From: Petunia secreta
Lineage: Eukaryota; Streptophyta; Magnoliopsida; Solanales; Solanaceae
NCBI GenBank assembly: GCA_029990175.1
Contig: JARKIP010000017.1
Span: 31,049,001-31,113,000, forward strand
Direction: 5' to 3'
DNA: 64,000 nt
Shown here: in pieces, positions 33,648 to 45,377 of the stretch
How positions within the stretch are numbered: the stretch's first letter is position 1
Layout of the letters: each line of letters opens with the position of its first letter
Made by a program: the position numbers and the translations under genes
The notes under the pieces: generated by a model
Databases searched by the model: none
What the model was told of the DNA's origin: nothing
What the model saw: the letters and a program-made list of their open reading frames with translations, nothing else

Positions 33648-33665
33648 TGGCGACTCCGCTGGGGA
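33648..33665 (+). promoter_or_regulatory. Primer binding site of the Ogre-type element
   Basis: TGGCGACTCCGCTGGGGA starts three bases after the LTR end. The 3'-terminal complement TGG and this sequence are those of Ogre elements, usually assigned to a tRNA-Arg primer (from memory of the family). Confidence 0.8.
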
Positions 33666-34291
33666 TTTTTAAAATCCTAACCACAACGAGTCTTTATTTT
33701 GGGGATTTATTTAATTATTATCTTTTTATTTATTATTATTATTGTCATACTAACTTGGTTTCTTTTTTTTTTGTTGTTTTTTCTCTTTCTTGCACTTTAT
33801 TTATTGTATTAAATTCTTTATACAACATTTTGCACACTTCACTCATACTCCCCCACTCCTGGGAAACAACACTTCACACACACACGGCGATTACGTGGAC
33901 CCACGGTCCCTTCACCACCAAAATACCTTTTAAGAGGGACATGTTGAAATATAGTTGGTCCGTGGTACAGCCAACAATTTCAACTGATGCCACTCCTTGG
34001 TCGTCCGCCTCGGGGAACTGTGTCTAGAAATTACACCACTCTTATATTGTAATGAGCATGCATTATGCCGTAGGAGGGGTTCCCCGTGAGCCGACTAGCT
34101 TTCAACTTGTCCAAACTACCTAAACGGGTTTTCCGACCCCAAAGGCAGGCTTGGACATGACTATGTGCATTTGAGAGAAAAGAAGAAAAGAAAAACAAAA
34201 GTGAGACGAGAATGGAAACGCATTTTGATTCGTTCAATTATTCTCAAAAGGGGACGGGGTTTTAAATTTTATTTCTTCCTTTTAGGTCACA
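33666..34291 (+). other. Leader of the Ogre-type element
   Basis: Untranslated sequence with a T-rich start. Ends in the polypyrimidine/AG tract CTTCCTTTTAG just before the first ORF1 start codon. No gene recognised. Confidence 0.6.
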
Positions 34292-35829
34292 ATGAGTCAG
34301 AAGTTCCATCATTTTGGAATTACTATGGGCGCACCTCCTTTGTTAACCAATTGGTGGAACAATTTGTCACTAGGAGAGCAAACTGAAGTACGTCAACACC
34401 TGGGTCATTTGGTTTCATTACTAGAAATGGAGCCGTGTAGAGAGATGATCGAAGAAGCAGTGTCAATTTGGGATGAAGAATTGAACATGTTTAGGTTTAG
34501 GGACCTTGAATTAACGCCTTTGTTGGAAGAAATAGGGGGCTTTGTGTCGCACTCGGGGTTAGATAAGCATCGTTGGCAAGGGGGTCGCATACCAGCACCT
34601 AGCGTCCCCACAGCTGATGAGTTTTGTAAGAAGTTAGGGATGGTAGCAAGTGTGGACGTGGGGTTTTTACAACAAAAGAAGATCCCATTTTCCTATTTTT
34701 ACACTCGGTTTGGGCATTTGAGGGCATATGATAGTCATAAGAAGGAGTTCGAGTCCTATGGCGATTGGAGGAGGGCTAGACCACTTGCATTTGCTATTGG
34801 TTTCTTAGGAGTGATGGTTTTTCCCGAGAGTTCAGGTCACGACATATGTTCAAGACTTGTCATGGTTTCCAATGCAGTATTCAACAGAATTGATGGTTAT
34901 CGTTACACCATAGTGCCTATGATAGTACCGGACATTTATCGAGCTTTGAGTTGTTGCAAAAGGGGAGCAAAATACTTTCAAGGGTGTAATCTTCTACTGC
35001 AAGCGTGGTTCAAAGAACATTTGAGAAAAGCAAGAGGTGTGCAAGCCTTGTCCAAACCAGCTGGTTACAACTATTTGATTGGGGAACGGTATGGGAGTTC
35101 AAAATTCAAATAGCCGAGCAGCACAGAGAAGTGGGTGAAATTGTTCGAAGACATAACAGAGGACTCGATCCAGTGGATGTTCACTTGGTTTCCTTCATCA
35201 GATTTCATCATTAGTTCTGAGAAGGCATCATTTATGATACTTATGAGGTTAAGAGGCCTCCACATTATCAACCGCTAAGAGTAATGAGGTAAGCGGGGAG
35301 GAAGCAAATCATACCATTGATGCCAAACACGAAAGATTATCAGTTTGACTACATCGAAGATATTGTTCCAAGGGTCAAAAGCATTAGGAAGCCATGGGAA
35401 GGAAGACAAGTCATGGAAGAAGCCTCTCTAGCACCTGATAGATACAACGCTGGGTGCGAACCAAACTACAAAAGCTGGTTGCGCTCTAGTGTGAAGGGAA
35501 ATGTGGTAGTAGGGCCGAGTCCTGGAAACAACGTAAGAGATCGTGAAGCGGAGGCTCAAATCCGGTACCGAGAGTTCATGCTAAAGGCCATCAAGATGGA
35601 TAAGGAAAACAAAGAAGAGATCGAAATGTGGAAAAAGCGTACATTGGAACTAGAAGGAAAGATAGAGGCATTGGAAACAAAGTTTGAGCAATGGAACTCA
35701 GAGTGCGCAGAGGTAGACATCTTACATTTGGTAGCAGCCAAAGGGTATTTAGTCAAGCCTATGGAAGAGATCAAGGAGATTACACGAGAAGCAAAGAGAG
35801 CTAAGATGGAAAAGGAGTGTGTCGCCTAG
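34292..35829 (+). pseudogene. Ogre-type ORF1, copy A
   Basis: Begins MSQKFHHFGITMGAPPLL. Homologous along most of its length to copy B (36175-37845): LLEEIGGF, FSYFYTRFGHL, FAIGFLGVMVFPE, IVPMIVPDIYRALSCCKRGA and FQGCNLLLQAWFKEHL have clear counterparts. The function of Ogre ORF1 is unknown; it resembles a plant DUF7745-type domain (recognised, not searched). Broken by a TAG at 35111-35113, a frameshift near 35275 and a TAA at about 35290; the C-terminal part (35317-35829) ends in a long charged coiled coil (ENKEEIEMWKKRTLELEGKI). Confidence 0.8.
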
Positions 35830-36174
35830 TCAAAGTGTCATTTTCATTTCTTCTTTTGTATTTTTACCTTTCCAGAACTATTGTCATGTACTGATTTATA
35901 AATTTTGGGGGAATTTGTGAGAATAATTGGCTACAAAATGCGTATTTATTCTTTTTTGCATAATGACAAACCTAGGAAAGTTGTACGTCCTTGGCACGTA
36001 ATAGTCCATTAGTAAACCTACGGCAAATGTCAAAAAGGGTTTTTAACCAGAAGAATGACAAATTGTATTGATTCGAAGAAGCATTTGCACAAAACATTGA
36101 TTGTCTGTTTAAACATGATCAAAACTATAAGAGTGTTTTGGTTTTTTACCTTTTCTTGTTTTTTTTTTCAGACT
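35830..36174 (+). other. Spacer between the two ORF1 copies
   Basis: No gene. Ends in an acceptor-like tract TTTTCTTGTTTTTTTTTTCAG three bases before the copy B start codon. Confidence 0.6.
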
Positions 36175-37845
36175 ATGGCTGCGAAGGGTACTCTCCAATT
36201 TGAGATTGTTTCCCGACCACCCCACTTGATCAGACTTTGGTGGGAGGATTTGGCAGTTGTCAGCAAAGCTCATGTTCAAAAGATGTTGGGGGAATTGATA
36301 GCTCTCAAGAATTACACTACCGTGACTGGCTTGGCTGAAGCTGCTACCCATTTCTGGGACTACAAAAGGGTTGTGTTTCACTTCAATGGTTTCGAGTTGG
36401 CATCGATGTTGGAAGAATTTGGAGGATTAGCGGGATTAGAGCCTGGACCCGAGACTATGATTTATCCTCGATACATGGAACCTAAGGAGTTCATTGATTT
36501 GCTAAGAGCCCTTTATGATCCATATGTCGAAGGAGTGATTGATGGAAAAGTCACGTTAGAATACTTGCATTCTAGGTTTGGAGATCCGACACTTAGACAC
36601 GAATGGAATGGGGCGTGGGAAGTTCAAGATTGGGAATGGACCGAATCCAATGCTTTCATCATCGCTTTTCTGGGAAGCATGGTTTTCCCCGAGAAGGGAG
36701 GAAAGATCAACATAAGGTTGGGAAGAGTAGTAGAGGGTTTGCGCAAAGGTGCCTTCAAACGTCAAGTGAGTTTGGTCCCGATAATTTTGGGGGAAGTTTA
36801 TAGGGCTTTGACCAAATGTAGGAAGGGAGGAGATTTTTTCGAAGATTGCAATCTGCTGCTAGAGATCTGGTTGATAGAGCATTTGCACAGAGTCCCTATC
36901 AATCTGCTGGCACCAAAACCCTCTTGGCAAGGAGGGATTCGCTCACATGGCACCCGTATGGCTGGAACAGTGACATGGGAATACTCCGCAAACATGGAAG
37001 GTTGGTACACTAGGCTTGAGGAATTGCAAGAGGTGCAATGGGTGATTGAACATTATGTTGGTCTCGTTGTCTCCATACAAGGTCAAGACATCACTTTCTT
37101 GACATTGACTGGATTCCGAGGAACTCATCATTATGTTCCTCTGAGGATCATTCGGCAAGTGGGCATGACACAACACACTCCGCAGTTAACTGAAGGAAGA
37201 AGTTTCAATGTCGACATGAAAGAGATCGAGCATCCGATGGCCCTCACCATACTGACAATGTGGGAGAAAAGACTTACTATGCAAATTTTCCGTGGTCATG
37301 ATAGTAGGGTCAACCCCACAGCTACCCTGACCTACCCTCAGTGGCTCGACGAAGATAGGGCAAAGTACCGATCCAAGACTACAGTAAAAAGGAAAGCCAA
37401 AGTACCAAATGCTGCTGAAAAATACAAGAAGCTGAAGTAAGAGTTTAACCAAAGAAAGAAGGAGTTAAGGGTGACACAAGAAAGAGAGATGAGGAGACAA
37501 TATAAAGATAAGATCAAAGGAGACGAACTTAAGTATTGGACCGTCAAGGTCATGACTGTGGGGCAAGCTGCTGGGAATTTGCAAGATTTACTCAAGGGAT
37601 GGGGAGAATACTTTAAGTCAGTACCACTGAAAGAGAAGGAAGTAAGAGAATTGGAAATCTGTGAGTTCCTAGTAAAGGCTCTAGGTGACATGGAGGATGG
37701 GAAGGACTTGCTGGAAACATTTGCTGACACTCCGCTCATTAGTCTGGTTCACAAACCCAAGGAGAAGCCAAAGAGGATAAGGAAAAGGAAGACACTAGAG
37801 CTGATGTCTGAACCTAAAGTCCTTTTTGCTTGGCGCCTAGTTTAG
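36175..37845 (+). pseudogene. Ogre-type ORF1, copy B
   Basis: Start chosen at MAAKGTLQFEIV (36175), directly after a polypyrimidine-CAG tract; the frame is open for 40 codons further upstream but without similarity to copy A. 556 codons with one in-frame TAA at 37438-37440. Counterparts of copy A: HLIRLWWEDL, MLEEFGGLAGL, LEYLHSRFGD, FIIAFLGSMVFPE, VPIILGEVYRALTKCRKGG, FEDCNLLLEIWLIEHL. The C-terminus is a Lys/Glu-rich coiled region ending EPKVLFAWRLV. Unknown function; ORF1 upstream of gag is a hallmark of Ogre elements. Confidence 0.85.
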
Positions 37846-38255
37846 TCGTGTCGAGTCGAGTCATCTTTTCGTTTCTTCGTTGTCATTTTCGTCTTAATCA
37901 AGTCATTAGTGGTTGTAATAAAGCCAAGCAAACTAAATAAAATTTCGTTGTTTTGGGTTTTAGATTGGTAACATGTTTATTCAAACAAAATGTTGTGTTT
38001 GGTGCAAATGTTTACTTCGAATCCGCGATAGGCCCACCTCTGGCACGAAAAGAGGTCTCATGCATGATAGGACGCAATTTTTATTTAAGCTAACATGTAC
38101 TCATATTTTATCTTCTTGTCTTGATATGTCAGTTCCCAAGTCCCCGAAAGTTTGGTTTGTGCATTTTGGTCGCGCCGCAATACCGGTTGAGGTCAAAAGG
38201 ATCGATCCCAACACCTCCCCCTTTACCTAAAAGGACAAGGACGAGACGAAATATC
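37846..38255 (+). other. Spacer between ORF1 copy B and gag
   Basis: No gene. Contains a further acceptor-like tract TTATCTTCTTGTCTTGATATGTCAG at about 38107-38131. Confidence 0.5.
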
Positions 38256-39687
38256 ATGGCTGAGTTTGACAACGTTGGTACTCTTGAGAAACAAAGCATG
38301 GCCGCTTATGAAAACTACACTAAGCTAGAGCAAAGGTTGCTCGAATTGGAAAGTAGGATCCCTTTGGCCCATACTGATGAGATCTTTGAACCAAACCAAA
38401 CTGCTTGCCCTCACGGCAAAGATCCACTTTAACCCGAAAGAGACCTTCCTTACCCTACCCACACTGCACAACCAAAAGCATCACAAAACAACATATCTGC
38501 CTTCATTGTTGAAACCAAAATCATGGCATCGCCCACCAAGGACCATGAAATGTATACTTGGACTAAGGAAGACCCAGACAACACCAAAGAACAAGTCCAA
38601 TGGTTGGTTGAGAAGTTCAAACAACTCCAAGGTGCCAAGGGAACCTGAGGGTTAGCGTACGAGGATCTGTGCTTGTATCCTGACTTGAAATTACCCGAAG
38701 GCTACAAAACACCCAAATTCAACATGTTTGACGGTATCGAAGACCCAATGGCTCACTTAAGATCTTATTGTGACAAGCTGATTGGGGTTGGACATGACGA
38801 GAAGATTCACATGCAGTTGTTCAACCGCAGTCTAACTGGAGATGCACTGGTATGGTACTCTAAGAAACAAACCAAAAAGTGGACAAGCTGGGAAGCAATG
38901 GCTGGAGACTTTGTTGACAGCTTCGGGCATAACACTGACGCTATGCCCAATCGATTTTACTTAGAGAAGCTGAAGAAGAAGCCCACTGAGACTTTTAGAG
39001 AGTTCGCAACTAGATGGAGGGCCGAAGCCGCCAAAGTCCAGCCTCCCATGGAAGATGCTGAGATAGTTGCAACTTTCATTCACTTACAAGAAGATGTCTA
39101 TTTTGACAAGATGCTGAATTTGCAAGACAAGAAGTTCGGAGAATTGATCAAGATTGGAGACATGGCCGAAAATGGACTCAAGACTGGAAGGATCGTTAGC
39201 ATGGCTGCATTACAAGCCGCTAACAAAGCCTACAAGCTAGCAACACTACCACCTCAAGAAAGAAGAAGGACGATGTCTCCTTCGTGGCCACATCACTTGA
39301 CCACCCCCTACTCACAACTATTACTACCAAACACCTTGTCCCTCCCCATACATACCACCCACATCCACCTACCCAGTCTATAACTCCCAACCCATGTACC
39401 AAAACACACCACCACAAAGACCAGTATACCAAAAAAGTACCAATTACCGAAATACCAACGCTTACTCACCAAGGTCTCACGCCAATAATAACCCAAGACC
39501 CAAAAGAAACTACACTCCATTGGCTGAATCTCGTACACAATTATTCGAGAGATTCAAAGCATCCGGTCACATACAACCCATGCCGTTCAAAATGCCTGAT
39601 AGAATGACACCTTACTTTGATCAAACAAAAACCTGTGCCTATCAATCTGGAGGGCCTGACCATGATACTGAGAAGTGCTATGCTTAA
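38256..39687 (+). pseudogene. Ogre-type Gag
   Basis: ATG at 38256 (MAEFDNVGTLEKQSMAAYEN), coiled N-terminus LEQRLLELESRI, then the Retrotrans_gag core: LPEGYKTPKFNMFDGIEDPM, LFNRSLTGDALVWY, AMAGDFVDSF, PTETFREFATRWRAEAAKV. The C-terminus is Pro/Tyr-rich and holds CAYQSGGPDHDTEKC, a zinc-knuckle-like C-x8-H-x4-C. In-frame stops at 38430 and 38646 and frame changes near 39290 and 39683 break it. Gag would form the particle shell in the cytoplasm. Confidence 0.88.
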
Positions 39688-41711
39688 GGGACAACATACA
39701 AGATTTGATCGACCAAAAGGTGATACATTTGAAGACTCCGAATGTGCACAACAACCCTTTTCCTAATCATGGAGACGAAAGGGTGAACCTGATTGAGGTG
39801 GATGAAGAATGAAATTTAAATGGGACTATTGTCAAGGCAAAAGAAAATGCGCCAGCAACCGCTTCAGTTGCTCAAGTCGCTACAACACCGGAGCCCATTG
39901 AGGTAGAATTAGCTCCTACATTCTATGTCGATGTGGTTCCACCATACAGCGACAAGGCAGTGCCGTGGGACTATCAAAAGGAAAGGAAGAACAAGGTTGT
40001 AGCTGAGACCGTTGCCGCGCAAGGAATGACTAGGAGTGGAAGGATTTACACTCCTGAGCATCTAGTTCAAGAGAGGAGAGGAATTAGCGAGGAATAGTCC
40101 GAGGGACTGTGGAAGAAAGTACAGGCAAAAGAGTACTCCGTATTTGATCATTTGGGCAAAACTCCAGCACAAATCTATGTTCTGGCTTTTCTCCTCAAAT
40201 CAGAGAGTCACCGAAGGGCTTTGATGAAAGTATTGGACGAAGCACATGTTTCGGTGGACATTTCAATCGAGAACTTGGCTAGTATGGTTGGACAAGTCAT
40301 GGAGGCCAACCGAATTGATTTTCACGGAGATGAGCTACCACCTGAGGGGTTGAATCACAACAAAGCTTTGCACGTCACTGTCAAATGCAAAGACTGGTTC
40401 GTGGGAAGAGTTCTGATCGATGGAGGTTCTGGTCTGAACATATGGCCATTCATCACTCTGAAAAGAATGGGGATTGACCAAAGCAAGATAAGGGAAAGCG
40501 ACATGAAGGTGAAGGCGCTTGATGGGTCACAAAGAAGCACCATTGGGGAGATCGACCTTACTATCATGGTTGGTCCTGTAGAGTTCACTGCTGAGTTCCA
40601 TGTCATGGACATCTCCGCTTCCTACAATCTGCTACTGGGGAGGCCCTTGTTCCATATGGCTGGTGCAGTTCCATCTACATTACATCAAACCTTGAAGTTC
40701 GAATGGGACCACAAAGAAGTAGTGGTGTTTGGCGAAGGGAATAACTCTATCTACAATGAGCAAACCATACCAGCAATTGAAGGGAGTGCTCCTGATGGCC
40801 AGACATTCTATACTGTAGAACTCGTGGGAACAGTGCAAGGTAATCGAGGAGGGTGTTACAAAAATTACAATTCAAGCTGGGATCCCACAAGCACGGTCCA
40901 AGAAGGCTACACTGCGCACTTTGCCCCTAAGGTGGTCAACACGCCGCCTGGAGTTGAAGAGAAGAAGAGGAACTTTTATAGTGCTTACTGGGATAGCCGA
41001 GGCAAAGGCTACGAAGGAAGGAACCTGGTCTAGGAGCCAGTCATGTCCGATTGGGGAGTGTCGTCGCGAGAATTTCGTGAGACCCTGCCAGCTAAGACCG
41101 AAAAACGGCCGATATACTCACCCAGTGCTCGCCCCAATTGGAAACGCATCTCTGAACAAACAAAAGGAAAGCAAGTGTGGATACCCAAAGCACTGGAGCC
41201 TATGGAGGTAGTGATTGAAGAGCCATACATACTTCCACAACCTGCAAAGTGGCCTGAAGACTGGGTTATAGGCATCATGATTAAGCAAGGCTATGAACCG
41301 GGCAAAGGTTTGGGCAAGAATTTGGATGGCATGGTCGAGCCAATAAGAATTGTGATGAAGCCCGAGCTGCCCGACAATGAGAAGGCTGGCATAGGGTATG
41401 TTGTGACCTATGAAAAGAGCATGGAGGAAGCATCAATGGATTTCAAGTTCTATAAGAAAAGCACTAAGACTCTCCTGCATATCTTTGTCTCGGCTGGGTA
41501 CTTGGATGGTCGAAAAGGGGAGGTGTCTGTAGCACAAGGAGTGAAGCCGAAAGTAGTTGATGCTAAAGAGGACCTGCTGGCAGGAATGCAAAACCTGTTC
41601 GTAGTTGATGAAGACTGTTGTGTGATCTTGGAAGAACATGATGAACCTCCTATACTGACAAAGGCTATATTTGGAGCGGCTTTGAACAACTGGACCAGCA
41701 ACTGGGCCTGA
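39684..41711 (+). pseudogene. Ogre-type protease region with G-patch
   Basis: A single frame with stops at about 39809, 40096 and 41031. KVIHLKTP and GRIYTPEHL lead into the retropepsin: VLIDGGSGLNIWPFITLKRM has the D-G-G-S active site common in Tat-lineage proteases, and ASYNLLLGRPLFHMAGAVPS is the C-terminal LLGRP block. Further on, about 41265-41404, IKQGYEPGKGLGKNLDG... ending GIGYV fits a G-patch, a glycine-rich RNA-binding motif. No RT follows in this frame; it ends at 41709-41711 before the intron-like gap. Confidence 0.85.
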
Positions 41712-41922
41712 GCTTACCGTGGACCTTGGTAGAGCTGAGGGGATCAAATTTATTTTTATGCTTTCCAAAATTAAACCCGACCCTAAGTCGTGGAGTGAGC
41801 ATTTCTCTTTTCTTTTGCACATGTCTCCCTACAAACTTTGTTTTGCAACGATTCATAAATAAAACATCGCTTGTTTAATTTTTGCTTTAATCTTTTAATT
41901 TTGCAATATTTTACTTTTTCAG
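41712..41922 (+). other. Intron-like gap between protease and RT of the Ogre-type element
   Basis: About 200 bases, T-rich, free of coding potential, ending CTTTTTCAG (41914-41922) immediately before the RT frame opens. A GTAGAG at 41729 is a possible donor. Ogre elements are known to splice an intron at this place, which supports the reading; the donor is uncertain because a stop lies before 41729. Confidence 0.6.
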
Positions 41923-44323
41923 CACCCGCATTAGTAATCCCATTGAGTCCACAATCGCAATGTGTAATGAAACAATGGAACTTGGAGAAGCTAGAGCTGA
42001 TTATGATGATTTTGATGAGACTACGCAATAAGAATTTGAAAGATTTGAAAAAAAACCTAAGCCAAACCTTGAGGAGACTGAAGTGATAAACTTAGGAGAT
42101 AAGGAAATTGCGAAGAAAACAAGGATCAGTGTACACCTCAATGCCGAGGAAAAACAGCGATACACCGAGTTTCTTAAAGAATATGAGGATGTATTCGCTT
42201 GGTCGTACGATGACATGACTGGCATAAGCACAGATGTGGTAGCTCACAAATTACCTATCAATCCGGGCTTTCTGCCAGTCAAACAAAAGGCCCGAACATT
42301 CAAGTCACCGGTTCTGTTGAAAATTGGTGAAGAAGTAACTAAGCAGCTCAACGCGGGGATTCTGAAAACGGTCAAGTATCCGACTTGGTTAGCCAACATC
42401 GTCCCAGTGCCGAAGAAGGATGGGAAACTTCGAGTTTGTGTGGATTACAGAGATCTGAATAGAGCAAGTCCAAAGGATGATTTTCCTCTACCAAACATAC
42501 ACATCCTGATTGACAACTGTGCAAAGCATGAACTACAATCCTTCGTAGACTGTTTCGCCGGTTATTATCAAGTGCTCATGGATGAAGAGGATGCCGAGAA
42601 GACAGCGTTCACCACATCTTGGGGGACTCACTGCTACAAAGTCATGCCATTTGGGTTAAAGAATGCTGGGGCAACTTACATGAGGGCTATGACAACTATG
42701 TTCCATGACTTAATGCACAAGGAGATTGAAGTCTATGTGGACGACGTGATCATCAAATCAAAGAAGAGTTCAGAGCATCTTGACAACTTGTGCAAGTTCT
42801 TCGACCGCTTGCGAAAGTACAATCTGAAGTTGTATCCGGCAAAGTGCGCTTTTGGTGTTCGAATAGGGAAACTCCTAGGTTTCATTGTCAGTAGAAGGGG
42901 CATCGAGTTGGACCCTTCTAAGATCAAAGCTATTAAGGATCTTCCACCCCCAAGAAGCAAGAAAGAGGTTATGAGCTTACTAGGAAGGCTCAATTACATC
43001 AGCCGTTTCATAGCACAATCCACCGTCATCTGTGAGCCAATCATCAAGCTGTTGAAGAAAGACGCGGTGATCGAGTGGACAGAGGATTTCCAAAAGGCCT
43101 TTGATCGAATCAAAGAATACTTGTCGTGCCCGGTTGTGCTGGTTCCACCTGAGCCTGGGCGATCTTTGATCTTATATCTGTCCGTGGCAGATTCGGCCTT
43201 TGGTTGTGTCCTGGGACAACATGATTCAACTGGGAGGAAGGAGCAAGCTATCTATTATCTAAGCAAGAAGTTCACTCCTTATGAAGCCAAGTACACATTG
43301 CTGGAGCGCACATGTTGTGCACTGACGTGGATAGCACAAAAGTTTAGACACTACTTGACATCCTACTCAACGTTGCTGATATCAATAATGGACCCTCTCA
43401 AGTACATTTTCCAAAAACCAATGCCTATTGGAAAGCTGGCTAAATGGCAAATGCTGCTCAGCGAGTTCGACATCACTATTGTCACTCAAAAGGCGGTCAA
43501 AGCTCAAGCTTTGGCTGATCATATGGCCGAGAATCCGGTTGAAGATGACTATGAGCCTTTGAACACCTACTTCCCTGATGAAGAAGTCATGTTCGTAGGA
43601 GAAGAGATCACCGAAGAATATGATGGTTGGAGGTTGTTCTTTGATGGAGCGGTCAACTTCAAAGGAGTCAGCATTGGAGCGGTATTAGTTTCCGAGACTG
43701 GACAACACTACGCTGTCATGGCCAAACTAAGGTTCCCTTGCACCAACAACATGGCGGAGTACGAGGACTGCATCTTAGGTCTTAGATTGGCAGTGGATAT
43801 GAACATACAAGAGCTGCAGGCGATCGGAGATTCTGACTTGCTGATTCATCAAGTTCGAGGAGAATGGACAACGAAGAACTCCAAGATACTGCCATACCTG
43901 GAGTGCATAAAAGACTTAAAGCAAAGGTTCACCAAGATAGAGTTCCAGCATGTGCCGAGATTGCAAAATGGGTTCGCGGACGCTTTGGCTACCATATCTG
44001 CCATGATCAAGCATCCTGACAAAAACTACATTGATCCAATACCTGTGACAGTGAGGGAGCAACCAGCTTACTGCTATCATGTTGAAGAAGAGTCAGACGG
44101 ACAGCCTTGGTTCTACGATGTCAAAGGACTTCTCAAAGAAGGCGTTTACCCAAAGGATGCAACAAACCTCCAAAAGAAGACACTGAGAAGGCTAGCAAAC
44201 AGTTTCTTTCTGCATGGAGAGGTTTTTTACAAAAGAACACCCGACTTGGGTTTGTTGAGATGTGTGGATGCAAAAGAAGCTGCTAAATTGATAGAAGAGT
44301 GGGGGCGTGTGGCCCGCACATGA
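41923..44323 (+). pseudogene. Ogre-type Pol: RT, RNase H and second RNase H
   Basis: Long frame with one stop (about 42028) near its start. RT: WLANIVPVPKKDGKLRVCVD, LQSFVDCFAGYYQVLMDEED, and YVDD at 42734-42745. Then the Ty3-type RNase H region (GRSLILYLSVADSAFGCVLG, LLERTCCALTW). From about 43622 a second RNase H: GWRLFFDGAVNFKGVSIGAV (first Asp), NNMAEYEDCILGLRLAVDM (Glu), IGDSDLLIHQVRGEW (Asp), QNGFADALATISA. A second, archaeal-type RNase H is a marker of the Tat/Ogre lineage. The frame leaves the pol order at about 44297 through a frameshift before the integrase. Confidence 0.92.
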
Positions 44324-45377
44324 ATGGTTTTGCACTTTCAAAGAAGATCTTGAGGGCCGTTTATTTCTGGATGACAATGGAACATGACTGCATAAAGCAT
44401 GTGAGGAAATGCCATCAATGCCAAGTCCATGGGGATATGATCCGAGTGCCTCCTTACGAGCTGAACATTATGGGATCACCTTGGCCTTTTGCCGCCTGGG
44501 GAATGGATATCATAGGACCTATCGAGCCAGCCGCTTCCAACGGGCATCGCTTCATACTTGTGGCCATTGACTATTTTACCAAGTGGGTGGAGGCTGCATC
44601 ATACAAGTCAGTAACAAAGAAGGTGGTGTCAAACTTTGTCCGTGATAAGATGATTTACCGGTTTGGCATCTCTGAATCCATCATCACTGACAATGGGTCC
44701 AACCTCAATAGTGACATAATGAAAGCAACCTGTGAGGTCTTCAAAATCAAACATTGCAACTCCACTGCATACAGACCTCAAGTGAATGGAGCGGTCGAGG
44801 TAGCCAATAAGAACATCAAGAGGATATTGTGCAAGATGGCAGGCACTTCAAAGCAATGGCATAAGAATCTACCTTATACCCTGTTAGGATACCGCACTAC
44901 AATGAGAACATCAATAGGGGCTACTCCTTATTTGTTGGTGTATGGCACCGAGGCAGTGCAGAGGTCGAGATACCATCTTTGAGAATCATCCAAGAGACAC
45001 AATTGAAAGACGCTGAATGGATCAAAGGGAGAATAGAGCAGTTAGCCCTCATCGACGGCAAGAGATTGAATGCAATATGTCATAGGCAATTATATCAGAG
45101 AAGGATGGCCAAAGCATTCAGCAAGAAAGATCGAGAGAGATCCTTTGAACCAGGACAACTAGTACTGAAGAAGATATTCGCAAGTCAAGAGGAAGCAAAG
45201 GGCAAGTTCGCACCGAATTGGCAGGGACCATACATGGTTCACCGAGTTCTGAATGGAGGAGCATTGATACTGGCAGAGATAGATGGAGAAGTCTGGCCAA
45301 AACCAATCAACTCAAACGTTGTCAAGAGATACTATGTATTGGAGTTCGTATTGGTTAGTAATTTCTACATTTTGCAA
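44299..45377 (+). pseudogene. Ogre-type integrase
   Basis: Zinc-binding N-terminus (GPHMNGFALSKKILRAVYFW, HDCIKHVRKCHQCQVH) and the catalytic core: WGMDIIGPIEPAASNGHRFI (first Asp), SIITDNGSNLNSDIM (second Asp), RPQVNGAVEVANKNIKRILC (Glu), so the D,D-35-E triad is present. A frame change near 44960 separates the core from the C-terminal part (FEPGQLVLKKIFASQEEAKG, WQGPYMVHRVL, GEVWPKPINSNVVKRYYV). The frame now runs into the nested LTR: its stop at 45381-45383 belongs to the Sirevirus-type insertion. Confidence 0.9.

Noticed and set aside
36109..37010. Several 60-90-codon minus-strand frames
   Set aside because: Antisense shadows of ORF1 copy B.
41433..41822. Minus-strand frame of 129 codons across the protease/intron gap
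   Set aside because: Antisense of the G-patch region and intron-like gap; no family similarity.
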